DNA of 64,000 nucleotides from Propionigenium maris DSM 9537. Lineage in GTDB: Bacteria; Fusobacteriota; Fusobacteriia; Fusobacteriales; Fusobacteriaceae. Shown piece by piece: positions 1-7,988 of the stretch. The DNA is taken from the NCBI RefSeq assembly GCF_027925155.1, contig NZ_BSDY01000004.1, positions 186,001-250,000 on the forward strand, in the 5' to 3' direction. Positions within the stretch are counted from its first letter, which is position 1, and every line of letters begins with the position of its first letter. The position numbers were made by a program, and so were the translations under genes. Under the pieces are notes generated by a model that ran no database searches, was not told the origin of the DNA, and worked only from the letters and a program-made list of their open reading frames with translations.

Positions 1-29
1 TTGAACCACTTAACTGTTCCGTTTAACAT
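1..29 (-). CDS. Cold-shock protein (CspA family), N-terminal fragment cut by window edge
   Basis: Only the first nine codons lie in the window: ATG at 29, reading MLNGTVKWF on the minus strand. This is the canonical opening of CspA-type single-strand nucleic-acid-binding proteins, which melt RNA structure in the cytoplasm. A GGAGG ribosome binding site sits about six bases before the ATG. A well-formed promoter about 130 bases upstream gives the long untranslated leader often seen on csp genes. The identification depends on nine residues plus context, so it is likely but not proven. Confidence 0.75.
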
Positions 30-161
30 TGTTATACCTCCATAAAATACTTTTAATTAGATACAAGTGCTTATGTATTTACTAACTTTTCTTAGTATTT
101 ATAAAAATATAACATACGGCAAAAATTAGAAATAACTACTAAAGCTAAATATCCTAAGCTT

Positions 162-190
162 AGTATACCCCACCATTTTTTTTTTGTCAA
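162..190 (-). promoter_or_regulatory. Sigma-70-type promoter for the cold-shock gene
   Basis: On the minus strand a TTGACA -35 box (185-190) and a TATACT -10 box (162-167) are separated by exactly 17 bases, much of it an A-tract. The predicted start is near 155, giving a leader of about 125 bases before the ATG at 29. Confidence 0.7.
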
Positions 191-231
191 TTTTTAAAGA
201 TAATTTTTAAGAGCTTACTTCAATAAAAACA

Positions 232-260
232 GGGGCCCCAGTCTCTTCGACTGCTGCCCC
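232..260 (-). terminator. Intrinsic terminator after yebC
   Basis: The minus strand has GGGGC pairing with GCCCC and an inner CAGTC/GACTG stem around a GAAGA loop, followed by a short T-rich run. It begins 7 bases after the yebC stop. Confidence 0.8.
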
Positions 261-267
261 GTTAATA

Positions 268-1020
268 TTAAGCCATTGCCTCTTCCATGATCTCATCTGA
301 GATCTCAAAGTTAGAGTATACATCGTTTACATCGTCGATATCCTCTAGAGTTTCATATAGTGCAAGTACCTTCTTAGCTGTATCAACATCTGTGATCTCA
401 ACCTTGTTTTCAGGGATCATTGTGATCTCTGCTTCCTCATATTTGTACCCTGCTTCAGTCAGAGCACTTAATACCTCCTGGAAGTTTGCTGGATCAGTAA
501 GCACTTCAAACATATCGTCCTCTGCCTTTACATCATCTGCTCCCGCTTCTAGTGCTGTCATCATTAGCTCTTCCTCATCTACACCCTCTGCTGCGATCTC
601 GATAAGTCCGTTTTTGTTGAACATCCAAGCTACTGCACCGTCCGTTCCAAGATTTCCACCCTTCTTACTGAAGGTAGATCTTACAGATGAAGCTGATCTA
701 TTTTTATTATCTGTTACAACCTCTACGATGAAGGCAGTTCCTGCAGGACCATATCCCTCGTATCTCATCTCTACGAAGTCTACTCCCTCAAGCTCTCCAG
801 TTCCCTTCTTGATAGCTCTATCGATATTGTCCTTAGGCATGTTTCCAGCTTTAGCCTTCTCCAGAGCCAGTCTCAGTCTAGGGTTGAAGTCGATATCTCC
901 TCCACCCTCCTTCGCTGCAATAGTCAGCTCCTTACCAAGCTTTGTAAACAGCTTAGCTCTCTTCTTATCCTGCGCACCCTTTCTGTGCTTTATGTTAGAC
1001 CATTTACTATGTCCTGCCAC
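268..1020 (-). CDS. yebC: YebC/PmpR (TACO1) family protein
   Basis: The 250-residue product starts MAGHSKWSNIKHRKGAQD, the hallmark N-terminus of the YebC/PmpR family, and has the usual family length. Members are cytoplasmic three-domain proteins. They were long annotated as transcriptional regulators, and some (TACO1, several bacterial YebC proteins) promote ribosome movement through difficult motifs. The middle carries the typical RYEGYGPAG segment. The start is a GTG at 1020 behind an AGGAGGG site seven bases away. It stands alone with its own terminator and is upstream of the divergently phased csp gene on the same strand. A long stop-free frame on the opposite strand is a shadow. Confidence 0.95.
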   Translation of the reverse strand: MAGHSKWSNIKHRKGAQDKKRAKLFTKLGKELTIAAKEGGGDIDFNPRLRLALEKAKAGNMPKDNIDRAIKKGTGELEGVDFVEMRYEGYGPAGTAFIVEVVTDNKNRSASSVRSTFSKKGGNLGTDGAVAWMFNKNGLIEIAAEGVDEEELMMTALEAGADDVKAEDDMFEVLTDPANFQEVLSALTEAGYKYEEAEITMIPENKVEITDVDTAKKVLALYETLEDIDDVNDVYSNFEISDEIMEEAMA

Positions 1021-1260
1021 AATTATCCCTCCTGCTTCTATAAAAAATGAAATTTATTATATCTTATCACACTGTTTTCACTTTTTCAAAGGAGAAATTT
1101 CCACCTGGGATCTACCGAGAAAGAAGGATTCCTTTCCTCATCATATCAATTAAATTAATTTTTTTCTCCCTGCAATACCACGATAAATCAATAGTTTTAC
1201 AGAAGCACCTGCCTCTATAGAGATATCAAACCTCTCAATATAAATCATACCAGGAATAAA

Positions 1261-1285
1261 AAGAGCCGCCCACAGGGCGACTCTT
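1261..1285 (-). terminator. Intrinsic terminator after the MscS-like gene
   Basis: On the minus strand AAGAG-TCGCCC pairs with GGGCGG-CTCTT around a short TGT loop, followed by a T-run. It lies 12 bases after the stop codon. Confidence 0.8.
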
Positions 1286-1297
1286 CATCTCATCCAT

Positions 1298-2770
1298 CTA
1301 CTCCTCCTTCCTCTCCTCCTTGAGACACTTCTCAAACTCCTCTAGCTTCTTGGCTGCAATATCTCTTCCACCAAAACCAAAGGCTATGGCAAGAGCTACA
1401 GCTATTGCTCCAAGGGTAAATCCAAAGGCCATATTTATTATCTCATTAGCTATTCCCATCTGTCTGAGACCCATTGCTCCCACAAAGACCAGTACAGCAA
1501 TCCTTGCCACAGTGGCAATAAACTTCTTATTCCTTATATTGGTAGATGCTACAAAACCAGCTACAAAGTTAGCTACAAAAACTCCTATAGCTATTATAAA
1601 TACACCCATGAGTATGGATCCTAAAAGTACAGTGAGGTTGTAACTTAGATCGGTAAGTACTGTAAATCCAAGAATCTCTATAGACTGAAGTAGTGCAAAG
1701 TAGATAAGAATATACTTTACTACCTTTCCGGCTACCTTGGAGTAGCACCCCTCCTCGGACTTCAGTCCAAGCTTTCCTAAGTGTTTATCGAAACCAAACC
1801 CCGATAGAAGGTTGGTTACCACCTTCTCCAGTATCTGACTGAAGAAGAATGCAACTGAAAGTATAATCAGTGCTCCTACTAGGTTAGGTAGATAGGAGAA
1901 AACTATTCCTATGGTATCCACCACTGGCTGGGTTATATACCCTAAACCTATATAGCTCAAACTTGCAGTAAATACAGGGATTAAGATTAATATATATACT
2001 ATATTTGAAAGGATGGACGACAGCTTCCCTTCAAAGATCTTTCTTTCAGATATAACAAGTTTCTCCTCTACGTTGAGGGATTCCAATATCTCCCTCACAG
2101 CATCTCTTATCTTAAAGGCAATGAACCATCCAATAGCCAGTATCAGACCTGCTGCCACTATATTTGGAATAAATAGAAGGAACTTATCCAGCATATTGGT
2201 GATAGGAGAAAGTATACTGTCGAGCCTTAGGGCACTGAGCACTCCTGGAAGTAGAAGAACAAATACTATTATGTATACCAGATCACTCAAAGCCTTAGTC
2301 AGGGAGGTTCCCTCACCTAGCTTTAGCCTCTCCTCTATCCTCACTTTACTGAGCAGGGTCATTGTAAAGTATCCTGCTAACTTTGCCAGTACAAAGGCTA
2401 TTAATAGGAATATCAGTCCACCTAGTATGTTAGGTACATAGAGGAATATGCTCTCTAGGAAACTGTTTAGAGGACTGGTAAACTTAGTCAGTCCAAGCCT
2501 TTCCGCCGCTGCCACTACAGTAAAAATTACTATAATATAGTAGATAAACTTTACTATAAGTCCCAGCAATATCCTCTCATGGCCATCTTCACACTGAAAT
2601 ACCTTGTGTTTAAGGAAATCAAACCCCTTAACCTTAGAGAGGAGTTTTCCCAGACTTTCTGCCAGTTTCTTCGCTACAAACATACCGATGAGGACTATAA
2701 TAATAGCGCCTAATATGGGCAGAATCTTATAGAGTACTCCCAGTTCTATAAATTCACCAAAATCATTCAT
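1298..2770 (-). CDS. Mechanosensitive-channel-related membrane protein with repeated TM helices
   Basis: This 490-residue protein is almost entirely hydrophobic. It has about a dozen predicted membrane spans in repeated pairs, each block opening with a pattern such as VPNILGGLIFLLIAFVLAKLAG, then FIPNIVAAGLILAIGWF and LPNLVGALIILSVAF. These internal repeats match the conserved TM-helix domain found in small-conductance MscS-like channels of the cyanobacterial/fusobacterial type. I do not see a canonical soluble MscS beta domain. The last span is followed by GRDIAAKKLEEFEKCL, a motif common at the end of these proteins. The start has an AGGAGG site six bases upstream. The likely role is osmotic or ion efflux, inferred from the family. 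It is monocistronic. Confidence 0.75.
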   Translation of the reverse strand: MNDFGEFIELGVLYKILPILGAIIIVLIGMFVAKKLAESLGKLLSKVKGFDFLKHKVFQCEDGHERILLGLIVKFIYYIIVIFTVVAAAERLGLTKFTSPLNSFLESIFLYVPNILGGLIFLLIAFVLAKLAGYFTMTLLSKVRIEERLKLGEGTSLTKALSDLVYIIVFVLLLPGVLSALRLDSILSPITNMLDKFLLFIPNIVAAGLILAIGWFIAFKIRDAVREILESLNVEEKLVISERKIFEGKLSSILSNIVYILILIPVFTASLSYIGLGYITQPVVDTIGIVFSYLPNLVGALIILSVAFFFSQILEKVVTNLLSGFGFDKHLGKLGLKSEEGCYSKVAGKVVKYILIYFALLQSIEILGFTVLTDLSYNLTVLLGSILMGVFIIAIGVFVANFVAGFVASTNIRNKKFIATVARIAVLVFVGAMGLRQMGIANEIINMAFGFTLGAIAVALAIAFGFGGRDIAAKKLEEFEKCLKEERKEE

Positions 2771-2940
2771 AACATACCTCCTTGTTTAGTGATAACTATA
2801 ACCCTGTTTACCATCTGTTCACTATTTTTCCTCCAAGTTTTTTTTCATAAAATTACACTAATCTTTTAAAGATAGTTCAGATTATTAACAATATCTATAT
2901 AACTTTTCCTCCATTAAAACTCATTCTGTCTACTAAAAAA

Positions 2941-2958
2941 GGCAGCCTCTCGGCTGCC
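2941..2958 (-). terminator. Intrinsic terminator after the UDG-like gene
   Basis: GGCAGCC/GGCTGCC stem with a four-base loop, followed on the minus strand by six T residues. It lies 13 bases past the stop. Confidence 0.85.
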
Positions 2959-2971
2959 TTTAACTGTTTTA

Positions 2972-3565
2972 TTAATTCTCTATCTCGCCCTTTATCATCT
3001 TCAGGTCGTTCCAGAATTCTATTGCAGGTTTTGCCTTTCTTCCGCTGGCATCTCTGGTTCTCTTTACATAGCTTGGATCAAAGGTAGGGATTAATTTAAT
3101 CCCCCCAAAGTAGGAGTGTATCCTTCCCCTTACCTCAGGTATCTTTATCTCCTTCCCCATAAGGATCCCAGTCACTTCCTGCCCCAGGCTGACTATAATC
3201 TTAGGCTTGATGATGGCTATCTGCATATCCAGATAGTCCCTCATATGCTCCCTTTCATTCCCAGTTAGCTCCCTCCACTTGAGAACACACTTGGAGAGAT
3301 TGGTTATATAGTACTTTTCTGGAGATAGATCTGCCAGATCACAGAGCTTCATAAAAAACTCCCCGCTTGTTCCCAGGCTTACCTTTAACTCCTCGTCGTC
3401 ATAGAGGTCCGGATCATCTCCTATAAAGAGGATATCTGCTCCCCTGTTTCCTGCTCCCAGAAGAAGTTTTTTGTCCTTCACTCCCTCTAGCTTATTTAAC
3501 TTCATTCCGCCCAGTTCAAATTTCAATTCATCCCAAAGCTCTTTATTTCCCAAGTTCATCACCAC
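2972..3565 (-). CDS. Uracil-DNA glycosylase superfamily protein, divergent and lacking the Fe-S cysteines
   Basis: This 197-residue product has the layout of family 4/5 uracil-DNA glycosylases: an early strand ending GDDPDLYDD where the family has GExPG, a YITNLSKC strand, a central KPKIIVSLGQEVTGILMG segment, and a C-terminal PTFDPSYVKR where PTYHPS is usual. The family normally has four cysteines that bind a 4Fe-4S cluster. Only the KC in the YITN motif sits in an expected place, and the catalytic loop is altered. It may therefore bind nucleic acid without excising uracil. The GTG at 3565 overlaps the stop of the upstream YycJ-type gene by one base, and an ATG at 3559 is an alternative start. 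The two genes form an operon. Confidence 0.75.
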   Translation of the reverse strand: MVMNLGNKELWDELKFELGGMKLNKLEGVKDKKLLLGAGNRGADILFIGDDPDLYDDEELKVSLGTSGEFFMKLCDLADLSPEKYYITNLSKCVLKWRELTGNEREHMRDYLDMQIAIIKPKIIVSLGQEVTGILMGKEIKIPEVRGRIHSYFGGIKLIPTFDPSYVKRTRDASGRKAKPAIEFWNDLKMIKGEIEN

Positions 3566-4341
3566 TATATACTAAAAATTTCTGTTGCTCTGTCCTGATA
3601 GGCCATCTCCAGCTCTACCTCTATCTCTTCCCTTGCCAGTTGCTCCTTCACTGCTGAGAGAGCCAGATCATACTTATTACTGTCCCTGCTCACATGGGCC
3701 AGGTAGACCTTCTTCAGCCCCTCATGGTAGCTTTCGCATATAAACTTTGCAGCCGCCTCATTGGAGAGGTGACCATTGTTAGACTTCACTCTGTTCTTGA
3801 GGTCCCAAGGATAGGAACAAGTCATAAGCATGGAATGGTCGTAGTTACACTCTATCACCATTATATCCACACCCTTAAAGTAATCTCTTACCAGGTTATC
3901 CACATACCCTATATCTGTAGCCAGAGCTAGCTTCTTTCCCGTGGAGTTTACTATCCTAAACCCCATGGTTCTTTTTGCATCGTGCATTACATCAAAGGGT
4001 CTTATCCTTATATTGGGAGAAAGCTTAAAGTCCCCCTCTAAAAAGATCAGGTTCTTCTCCTCTATATTCCCCAGCTTCTTTATACCGGCCTCATAGCTTT
4101 CCCTGGTAATGTATATTGGTATATCGTATTTTCTAGATAGTATCCCCGCCCCCATTATATGGTCCCCATGCTCATGGGTTATAAGGATTGCCTCTATCTC
4201 CTCGATACTTTCACCTATACTCTCCAGTTTCTCCTTTAGCTTCTTTCCGCTAAAACCAGCATCTATAAGGAATTTTACTCCCTCAGTTTCTATAAAGGTA
4301 GCATTTCCACCACTACCACTTCCTAACATAGATATCTTCAT
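3565..4341 (-). CDS. MBL-fold metallohydrolase, YycJ/WalJ type
   Basis: The 258-residue protein begins MKISMLGSGSGGNATFIE, the typical YycJ/WalJ opening, and has the metallo-beta-lactamase metal motif THEHGDH near residue 55. Later ligands are in DVMHDA and the C-terminal LAHVSRDSN. Members are cytoplasmic phosphodiesterase or exonuclease-like enzymes linked to DNA repair and cell-wall two-component operons. It is translationally coupled to the UDG-like gene downstream (one-base overlap), which supports a nucleic-acid repair role by context. No walR/walK genes are adjacent. Confidence 0.88.
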   Translation of the reverse strand: MKISMLGSGSGGNATFIETEGVKFLIDAGFSGKKLKEKLESIGESIEEIEAILITHEHGDHIMGAGILSRKYDIPIYITRESYEAGIKKLGNIEEKNLIFLEGDFKLSPNIRIRPFDVMHDAKRTMGFRIVNSTGKKLALATDIGYVDNLVRDYFKGVDIMVIECNYDHSMLMTCSYPWDLKNRVKSNNGHLSNEAAAKFICESYHEGLKKVYLAHVSRDSNKYDLALSAVKEQLAREEIEVELEMAYQDRATEIFSI

Positions 4342-4391
4342 ATTTATCCTTACTCTTCCTTTCTAGATACTTCCTCCCCAAAATAAAAAAA

Positions 4392-4414
4392 GTAAGTAGT
4401 ATCACTACTTACTA
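4392..4414 (-). terminator. Intrinsic terminator between the 68-residue gene and yycJ-like gene
   Basis: AGTAAGTAG pairs with CTACTTACT around a five-base loop and is followed on the minus strand by seven T residues. Confidence 0.8.
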
Positions 4415-4501
4415 TATATTAAGATTCTATTTTTGTCAAACGAAGTAAGCTCTATGTTTTCAAGCTCTAAAAGGTAGAGTAGAAGTGAAAATACTGCTAC
4501 T

Positions 4502-4708
4502 CTAATAGTGCCTGGCACAGCTGTTTCTATCATATATCCCCTCAAGGACCCTAAAGGTCTCATCTAAGTTTCTCGTATGAAGACTTATCCTCTTTCCGTT
4601 AGCATCAAAGGAAACTATAAATTTGTTATCCACCTGATTTATATCACACACAAGTACCGCTTCGCTAAAAGCCACAAACCATTTTCCCCTTTTAAATACT
4701 ATCTTCAT
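4502..4708 (-). CDS. Small hypothetical protein (68 aa)
   Basis: I do not recognise this product. It is a soluble 68-residue protein starting MKIVFKRGKWFVAF, with alternating short strands and a C-terminal helix (DETFRVLEGIYDR). No membrane segment or metal motif is evident. It is supported as a real gene by an AAGGGGG ribosome binding site seven bases before the ATG and its own intrinsic terminator downstream. It lies between, and on the opposite strand to, the S24 repressor that starts 174 bases away, so the two promoters face away from each other. Confidence 0.6.
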   Translation of the reverse strand: MKIVFKRGKWFVAFSEAVLVCDINQVDNKFIVSFDANGKRISLHTRNLDETFRVLEGIYDRNSCARHY

Positions 4709-4881
4709 AGATATGCCCCCTTAAACGTATTTTCTATCTATATTTATATATAACTAGTATAACCTCCCTACCTATAAATGTCAATAACTTATAATATTTT
4801 TTTGAAATATCCCTGAAACACTTGAAAAAATAGGAGAAAAAAACTATAATTAACTATAAACATCTATAAGGAGATGATTTT

Positions 4882-5583
4882 ATGGATTTTAAGAGCTTTA
4901 TCAAGGAAAGAAGAACTAAGCTAGGCTATAGTCAAAATAAATTTTCAAAATTAATCGGCATCACCCAGTCATACTTCAACTCTATAGAGAGGGGGGAGGT
5001 AAAAAATCCTCCCAGCGAGGAGGTCTTAGAAAAGATCGCCAAGGGGCTGGAGCTGGACACTAGAGAAACTGAGAACCTCAAGTATCTTGCTGCCATCGAA
5101 AGAACTCCCGATATTATAATGGAGGAGCTTTCAAGGATGAGAAGCGAGGTTAAGAACCTCAAGGAAAATGCTGGAAGCAATACCAGCCTCACAGACACCT
5201 TCCTTAACCTCAGCAATATCCCTATCTATGAAAGGGTAAGTGCTGGAACAGGGGCACTAAATGACGGCGAGATTACAGACTATCTCTCCATCCCGGGGAT
5301 AAAAAACCCAGGGGAGACCTTCGGTGTCAATGTATGGGGAGATTCCATGGAACCCACTATAAAGGATGGTTCCATAATAATATGTAGAAAAGATGTGGAG
5401 ATTAGGAACGGGGAGATCGGTGCATTTCTCGTAGACGATGAAGCCTATGTAAAGAGACTGAAGATCACCGAATCCTATATAGCTCTTATGAGTGACAATC
5501 CCAACTATCCTCCTATATTTATAGGACCAGGAGAGAAGCTGGTAGCTGTGGGAAAGGTTATCAAGGTACTAAGTGATATTTAA
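4882..5583 (+). CDS. XRE-family repressor with S24 (LexA/CI-like) self-cleavage domain
   Basis: The 233-residue protein has an N-terminal helix-turn-helix (residues 5-65, with GYSQNKFSKLIGITQSYFNSIERG), a linker, and a C-terminal S24 peptidase domain. The nucleophile is Ser155 in GDSMEP and the general base is Lys191 in AYVKRL. An Ala-Gly pair at 121-122 (VSAGTG) sits where LexA and CI repressors cut themselves. It probably binds DNA as a dimer and is inactivated by self-cleavage after DNA damage. No prophage genes are nearby, so its targets are unknown. The ATG has an AAGGAG site at good spacing, and the gene ends in its own strong terminator. Confidence 0.9.
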   Translation: MDFKSFIKERRTKLGYSQNKFSKLIGITQSYFNSIERGEVKNPPSEEVLEKIAKGLELDTRETENLKYLAAIERTPDIIMEELSRMRSEVKNLKENAGSNTSLTDTFLNLSNIPIYERVSAGTGALNDGEITDYLSIPGIKNPGETFGVNVWGDSMEPTIKDGSIIICRKDVEIRNGEIGAFLVDDEAYVKRLKITESYIALMSDNPNYPPIFIGPGEKLVAVGKVIKVLSDI

Positions 5584-5589
5584 TGCATT

Positions 5590-5620
5590 AAAAAAGACCT
5601 CTAATTTCGAGGTCTTTTTT
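5590..5620 (+). terminator. Bidirectional intrinsic terminator
   Basis: Perfect AAAAAAGACCTC/GAGGTCTTTTTT inverted repeat with a seven-base loop, seven bases after the S24 gene. The flanking A and T tracts let it work in either direction. Confidence 0.9.
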
Positions 5621-5674
5621 TAATACTCTACCTTCTTTTCTCTTTAGTCTTCACTGAATCAAAAATTATAGCTG

Positions 5675-6085
5675 TTAAGGTTTTAAGTGTACTGAAGGTC
5701 CCTGCCCTCTAAACTCTATCAGCTCTCCATCTGGACCTGTAAATACAACTCTACGCCATCCCTCTTCCCCTGTTTCCCTTGCTTCAACTGGGTGAGGTTC
5801 AGTATCAATAGGTACACCGGCACCCTTTAGCCGGCTATAGTCTCCATCAAAGTCATCACTTTCAAGGCAGAAGTGAAATCCCTGGTCAGCTGAGCCTGAA
5901 CTATCTGGCATATGTATCAGCTCTAAAATAGTATCCCCTAGCTTCAGGTAGGCTATCTTTTCCACCGTAGGAACAGGTACACCGTGTTCATAGTATCTTC
6001 TAAAACCCAGGTACTCCTCATAAAAATCAACAGATCTCTCCATATCTTTAACAGTAAATGCTACGTGATCGATACGTTTAAACAT
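5675..6085 (-). CDS. VOC-superfamily (glyoxalase/bleomycin resistance-like) protein
   Basis: The 136-residue product opens KRIDHVAFTVKDMERSVDFYEEYLGFR, the standard first beta-alpha-beta-beta-beta unit of vicinal-oxygen-chelate enzymes. It repeats the fold with FHFCLESDDFDGDYSRLKGAGV and ends VFTGPDGELIEFRGQG. Metal ligands can be assigned to His7, Glu (LELIHMP region), His (QGFHF) and Glu in LIEF. Glyoxalase I is the nearest well-known relative, but substrate cannot be told from sequence. A GAGGAGG site precedes the ATG closely. It appears monocistronic. Confidence 0.85.
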   Translation of the reverse strand: MFKRIDHVAFTVKDMERSVDFYEEYLGFRRYYEHGVPVPTVEKIAYLKLGDTILELIHMPDSSGSADQGFHFCLESDDFDGDYSRLKGAGVPIDTEPHPVEARETGEEGWRRVVFTGPDGELIEFRGQGPSVHLKP

Positions 6086-6173
6086 AGCTCCTCCTCAATA
6101 ATAGACTAATCAAATAATATCCTAGACCCAGGAACTCTGATACCCTGAACCTCTATATAACTACAATGATTAC

Positions 6174-6737
6174 TTATCTTTTTATATCAATAACATTTTG
6201 TAGCAGGGCTTTACACCTTCCACAGCCTGCACCGGCTCCTGTAACCTCTTCAACCTTCTCAGTTGTATCTGCTCCACCCTTTACTGCATTAAGTAAATCT
6301 TCCATAGAAACCCCTTTACCTCCACAGGCAACCGACAATATCTTCTCTATCTCTCCAGTACAGCCACCGCAGCCTGTTCCTGCTCCTGTGATCTCCTTTA
6401 TCTCCTCTATAGTACGGGCACCACCAACCATTGCTTTCCTGATATCCCCATAGCTTACCTGTTTACACTGACATATAATTCTATTTACAGGTATAAGAGT
6501 AGCTGTCACATATATGTCTCCAGCACTTCTCATAGAATGCAGTGTTCCTGCTGGGGCAACAAATGTATCTCCTACCTTCAGCTCCACTTCTCTATCTTCT
6601 AATACTCCAAACCCTGAACCCTTTATACAGTAAAATACCTCATCCTGAGCTGCATGCTCATGGAGAGGAACCTTTGTGTCGGAAGAGACGTGATATACCT
6701 TAGTTTCAATACCTTCTCTAATTAAATCTAAATTCAT
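6174..6737 (-). CDS. Cupin fused to two BFD-like [2Fe-2S] domains
   Basis: The ATG at 6737 (MNLDLIREG) is chosen because an AAAGGAG site precedes it. An in-frame start at 6767 lacks one. The 187-residue protein has an N-terminal cupin barrel (about 5-80) with metal-type ligands His26, His28 and His67. Two bacterioferritin-associated-ferredoxin-like helical domains follow. The first has the full set C89-x-C91 and C123-x2-C126. The second has C138 and C172-x2-C175 but lacks the second cysteine of its first pair. BFD domains hold a [2Fe-2S] cluster and often dock to redox or iron-storage partners. The combination suggests a small redox or metal sensor/enzyme. It faces a MarR gene and has a palindromic operator in its promoter. 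Confidence 0.8.
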   Translation of the reverse strand: MNLDLIREGIETKVYHVSSDTKVPLHEHAAQDEVFYCIKGSGFGVLEDREVELKVGDTFVAPAGTLHSMRSAGDIYVTATLIPVNRIICQCKQVSYGDIRKAMVGGARTIEEIKEITGAGTGCGGCTGEIEKILSVACGGKGVSMEDLLNAVKGGADTTEKVEEVTGAGAGCGRCKALLQNVIDIKR

Positions 6738-6812
6738 AATTTTACTACTCCTTTTATAAATAAACATTAAATAATAATCGCCAAAGAGGAACCTAAAGCT
6801 TCCTTCTAAAAT

Positions 6813-6830
6813 ACATCTAACTAGATATAT
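6813..6830. promoter_or_regulatory. Second, imperfect MarR-type operator
   Basis: ACATCTAACTAGATATAT is a near match to the perfect palindrome 100 bases away. It lies in the 5' untranslated region of the cupin/BFD gene. Confidence 0.5.
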
Positions 6831-6928
6831 TTATCTAAAAAAATTTTAACATCCTACTTCTAGAATATTAACAGGTAAAGAGTATCTTCTAATTACCTTT
6901 AAACTCCTATCAAAATCTTCACACCCAA

Positions 6929-6957
6929 ATAATATATCTAATTAGATATATTGTCAA
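6929..6957 (-). promoter_or_regulatory. Promoter of cupin/BFD gene with palindromic operator in the spacer
   Basis: On the minus strand a perfect TTGACA (6952-6957) and TATTAT (6929-6934) are 17 bases apart. The spacer and part of both boxes form a perfect 22-bp palindrome (6931-6952) with half-site AATATATCTAA. A dimer bound here would block RNA polymerase directly. The adjacent divergent MarR protein is the obvious candidate. Confidence 0.75.
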
Positions 6958-7095
6958 CATTTTGTTTTTTACTACTCCACTTATAAAACAGATTGTCCCT
7001 CTCAACCTCCCTCCTCTGCTACCTTTCATCCTTAAACCTAAAATTCCAAAGGCCTTTCCTCTTATAAGTTAGCTCAATGATTTTTTAAAAATTCC

Positions 7096-7124
7096 TTGCA
7101 GTTGCATATAATTACAGGTATAGT
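7096..7124 (+). promoter_or_regulatory. Promoter of marR-type gene, placing the transcript start at the ATG
   Basis: TTGCAG (7096-7101) and TATAGT (7119-7124) have a 17-base spacer. The start codon at 7131 is only six bases after the -10 box, so the mRNA would begin at or within a base or two of the ATG. Confidence 0.6.
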
Positions 7125-7130
7125 TTTTAT

Positions 7131-7562
7131 ATGGAATATATAGATGATAATAAATTAAACCTTAGACTGTATATAGCACTGAATAGGTGCCAGCAGACAG
7201 TCCTAAAAAAAAGTCAGGAAACATTAAAAAAGAACAACCTTACAGTAAGTCAGTTTGATGTATTGGAGATACTATACTACATGGGAGACCTGAAGGTAGG
7301 TGAGATAATAGAAAGAAGTCTCTCCACAATAGGAAATATAAGCCTTGTGATAGATAACCTGGTGAAACTATCCCTTGTGGAGAAGAAAAAGGGAGAAAAG
7401 GACAGAAGAATAACCTATGTATCCCTTACAGAGAAGGGACGAAAAAAGATTGAAAAGGTCCTTCCAGAGCGTCTGGGTGACCTCGATAGAATAATGGAAC
7501 CCCTGGAAGCAAAGGACAAGAGAAATTTAATCATGCTCCTTCAGAAGCTCGGATTAAATTAA
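7131..7562 (+). CDS. MarR-family transcriptional regulator
   Basis: The 143-residue protein has the MarR winged helix: TVSQFDVLEILYYMGDLKVGEIIERSLSTIGNISLVIDNLVKLSLVEKKKGEKDRRITYVSLTEKG, including the DRR wing. It is expected to act as a dimeric repressor released by a ligand or by oxidation, though no conserved cysteine sensor is visible apart from Cys19. It is divergent from the cupin/BFD gene, whose promoter holds a perfect palindrome, so regulation of that gene is likely. No ribosome binding site precedes the ATG and the promoter abuts it, which suggests a leaderless message. Confidence 0.88.
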   Translation: MEYIDDNKLNLRLYIALNRCQQTVLKKSQETLKKNNLTVSQFDVLEILYYMGDLKVGEIIERSLSTIGNISLVIDNLVKLSLVEKKKGEKDRRITYVSLTEKGRKKIEKVLPERLGDLDRIMEPLEAKDKRNLIMLLQKLGLN

Positions 7563-7988
7563 ATACTAGAAACAACAGAAAATTACTACATCTAATCCAT
7601 AGATAAAGGAACTAGAAAAAACAAATGGAAAAGATCCCTATTACAACTTTCCAAAAAAAACAGGCTGTTAATCCAGAAGGTAATCAAGGGAACAAAATAT
7701 CACCATAAGATAGAAAATTGCATCGATAGATCACCTTAATCCCACCCTACTCCCAACATTAAGTTCACCAATAAAATAATAGTTTTAAGATAATAAGAGC
7801 TAAGGAGCAACCCTTAGCTCTTTTTTATGCATCATTTTGATTATCCTTTTTCAAGAAGTATAATTATTAATGGAGGGAAGTATCAGGTACAGTAGTTCAT
7901 CAAAATAACTTCCAAAAGAATCTTACCTTATCTAGGGAGATGAATTTAAAAATAGAGCTTATAAAGAATACTTTTTATGGGGTGAGAG
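7563..7988. other. Intergenic stretch, 426 bases
   Basis: No convincing coding frame. The only clear element is a terminator hairpin at 7797-7820. The remainder is AT-rich, and the last 20 bases hold the GGGGTGAGAG ribosome binding site of the next gene. Confidence 0.6.
7797..7826 (+). terminator. Intrinsic terminator
   Basis: GAGCTAAGG pairs with CCTTAGCTC around a short loop, followed by six T residues. It lies 235 bases downstream of the marR gene. Confidence 0.8.

Noticed and set aside
287-1153. Long plus-strand open frame opposite yebC
   Set aside because: Serine-rich shadow of the well-identified YebC frame, with no ribosome binding site. Many similar antisense frames (for example opposite argG, argH, feoB, ade and gltX) were dropped for the same reason.
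4882-5583. Prophage marker
   Set aside because: The S24 repressor looks CI-like, but no other phage gene, integrase or attachment site is nearby.
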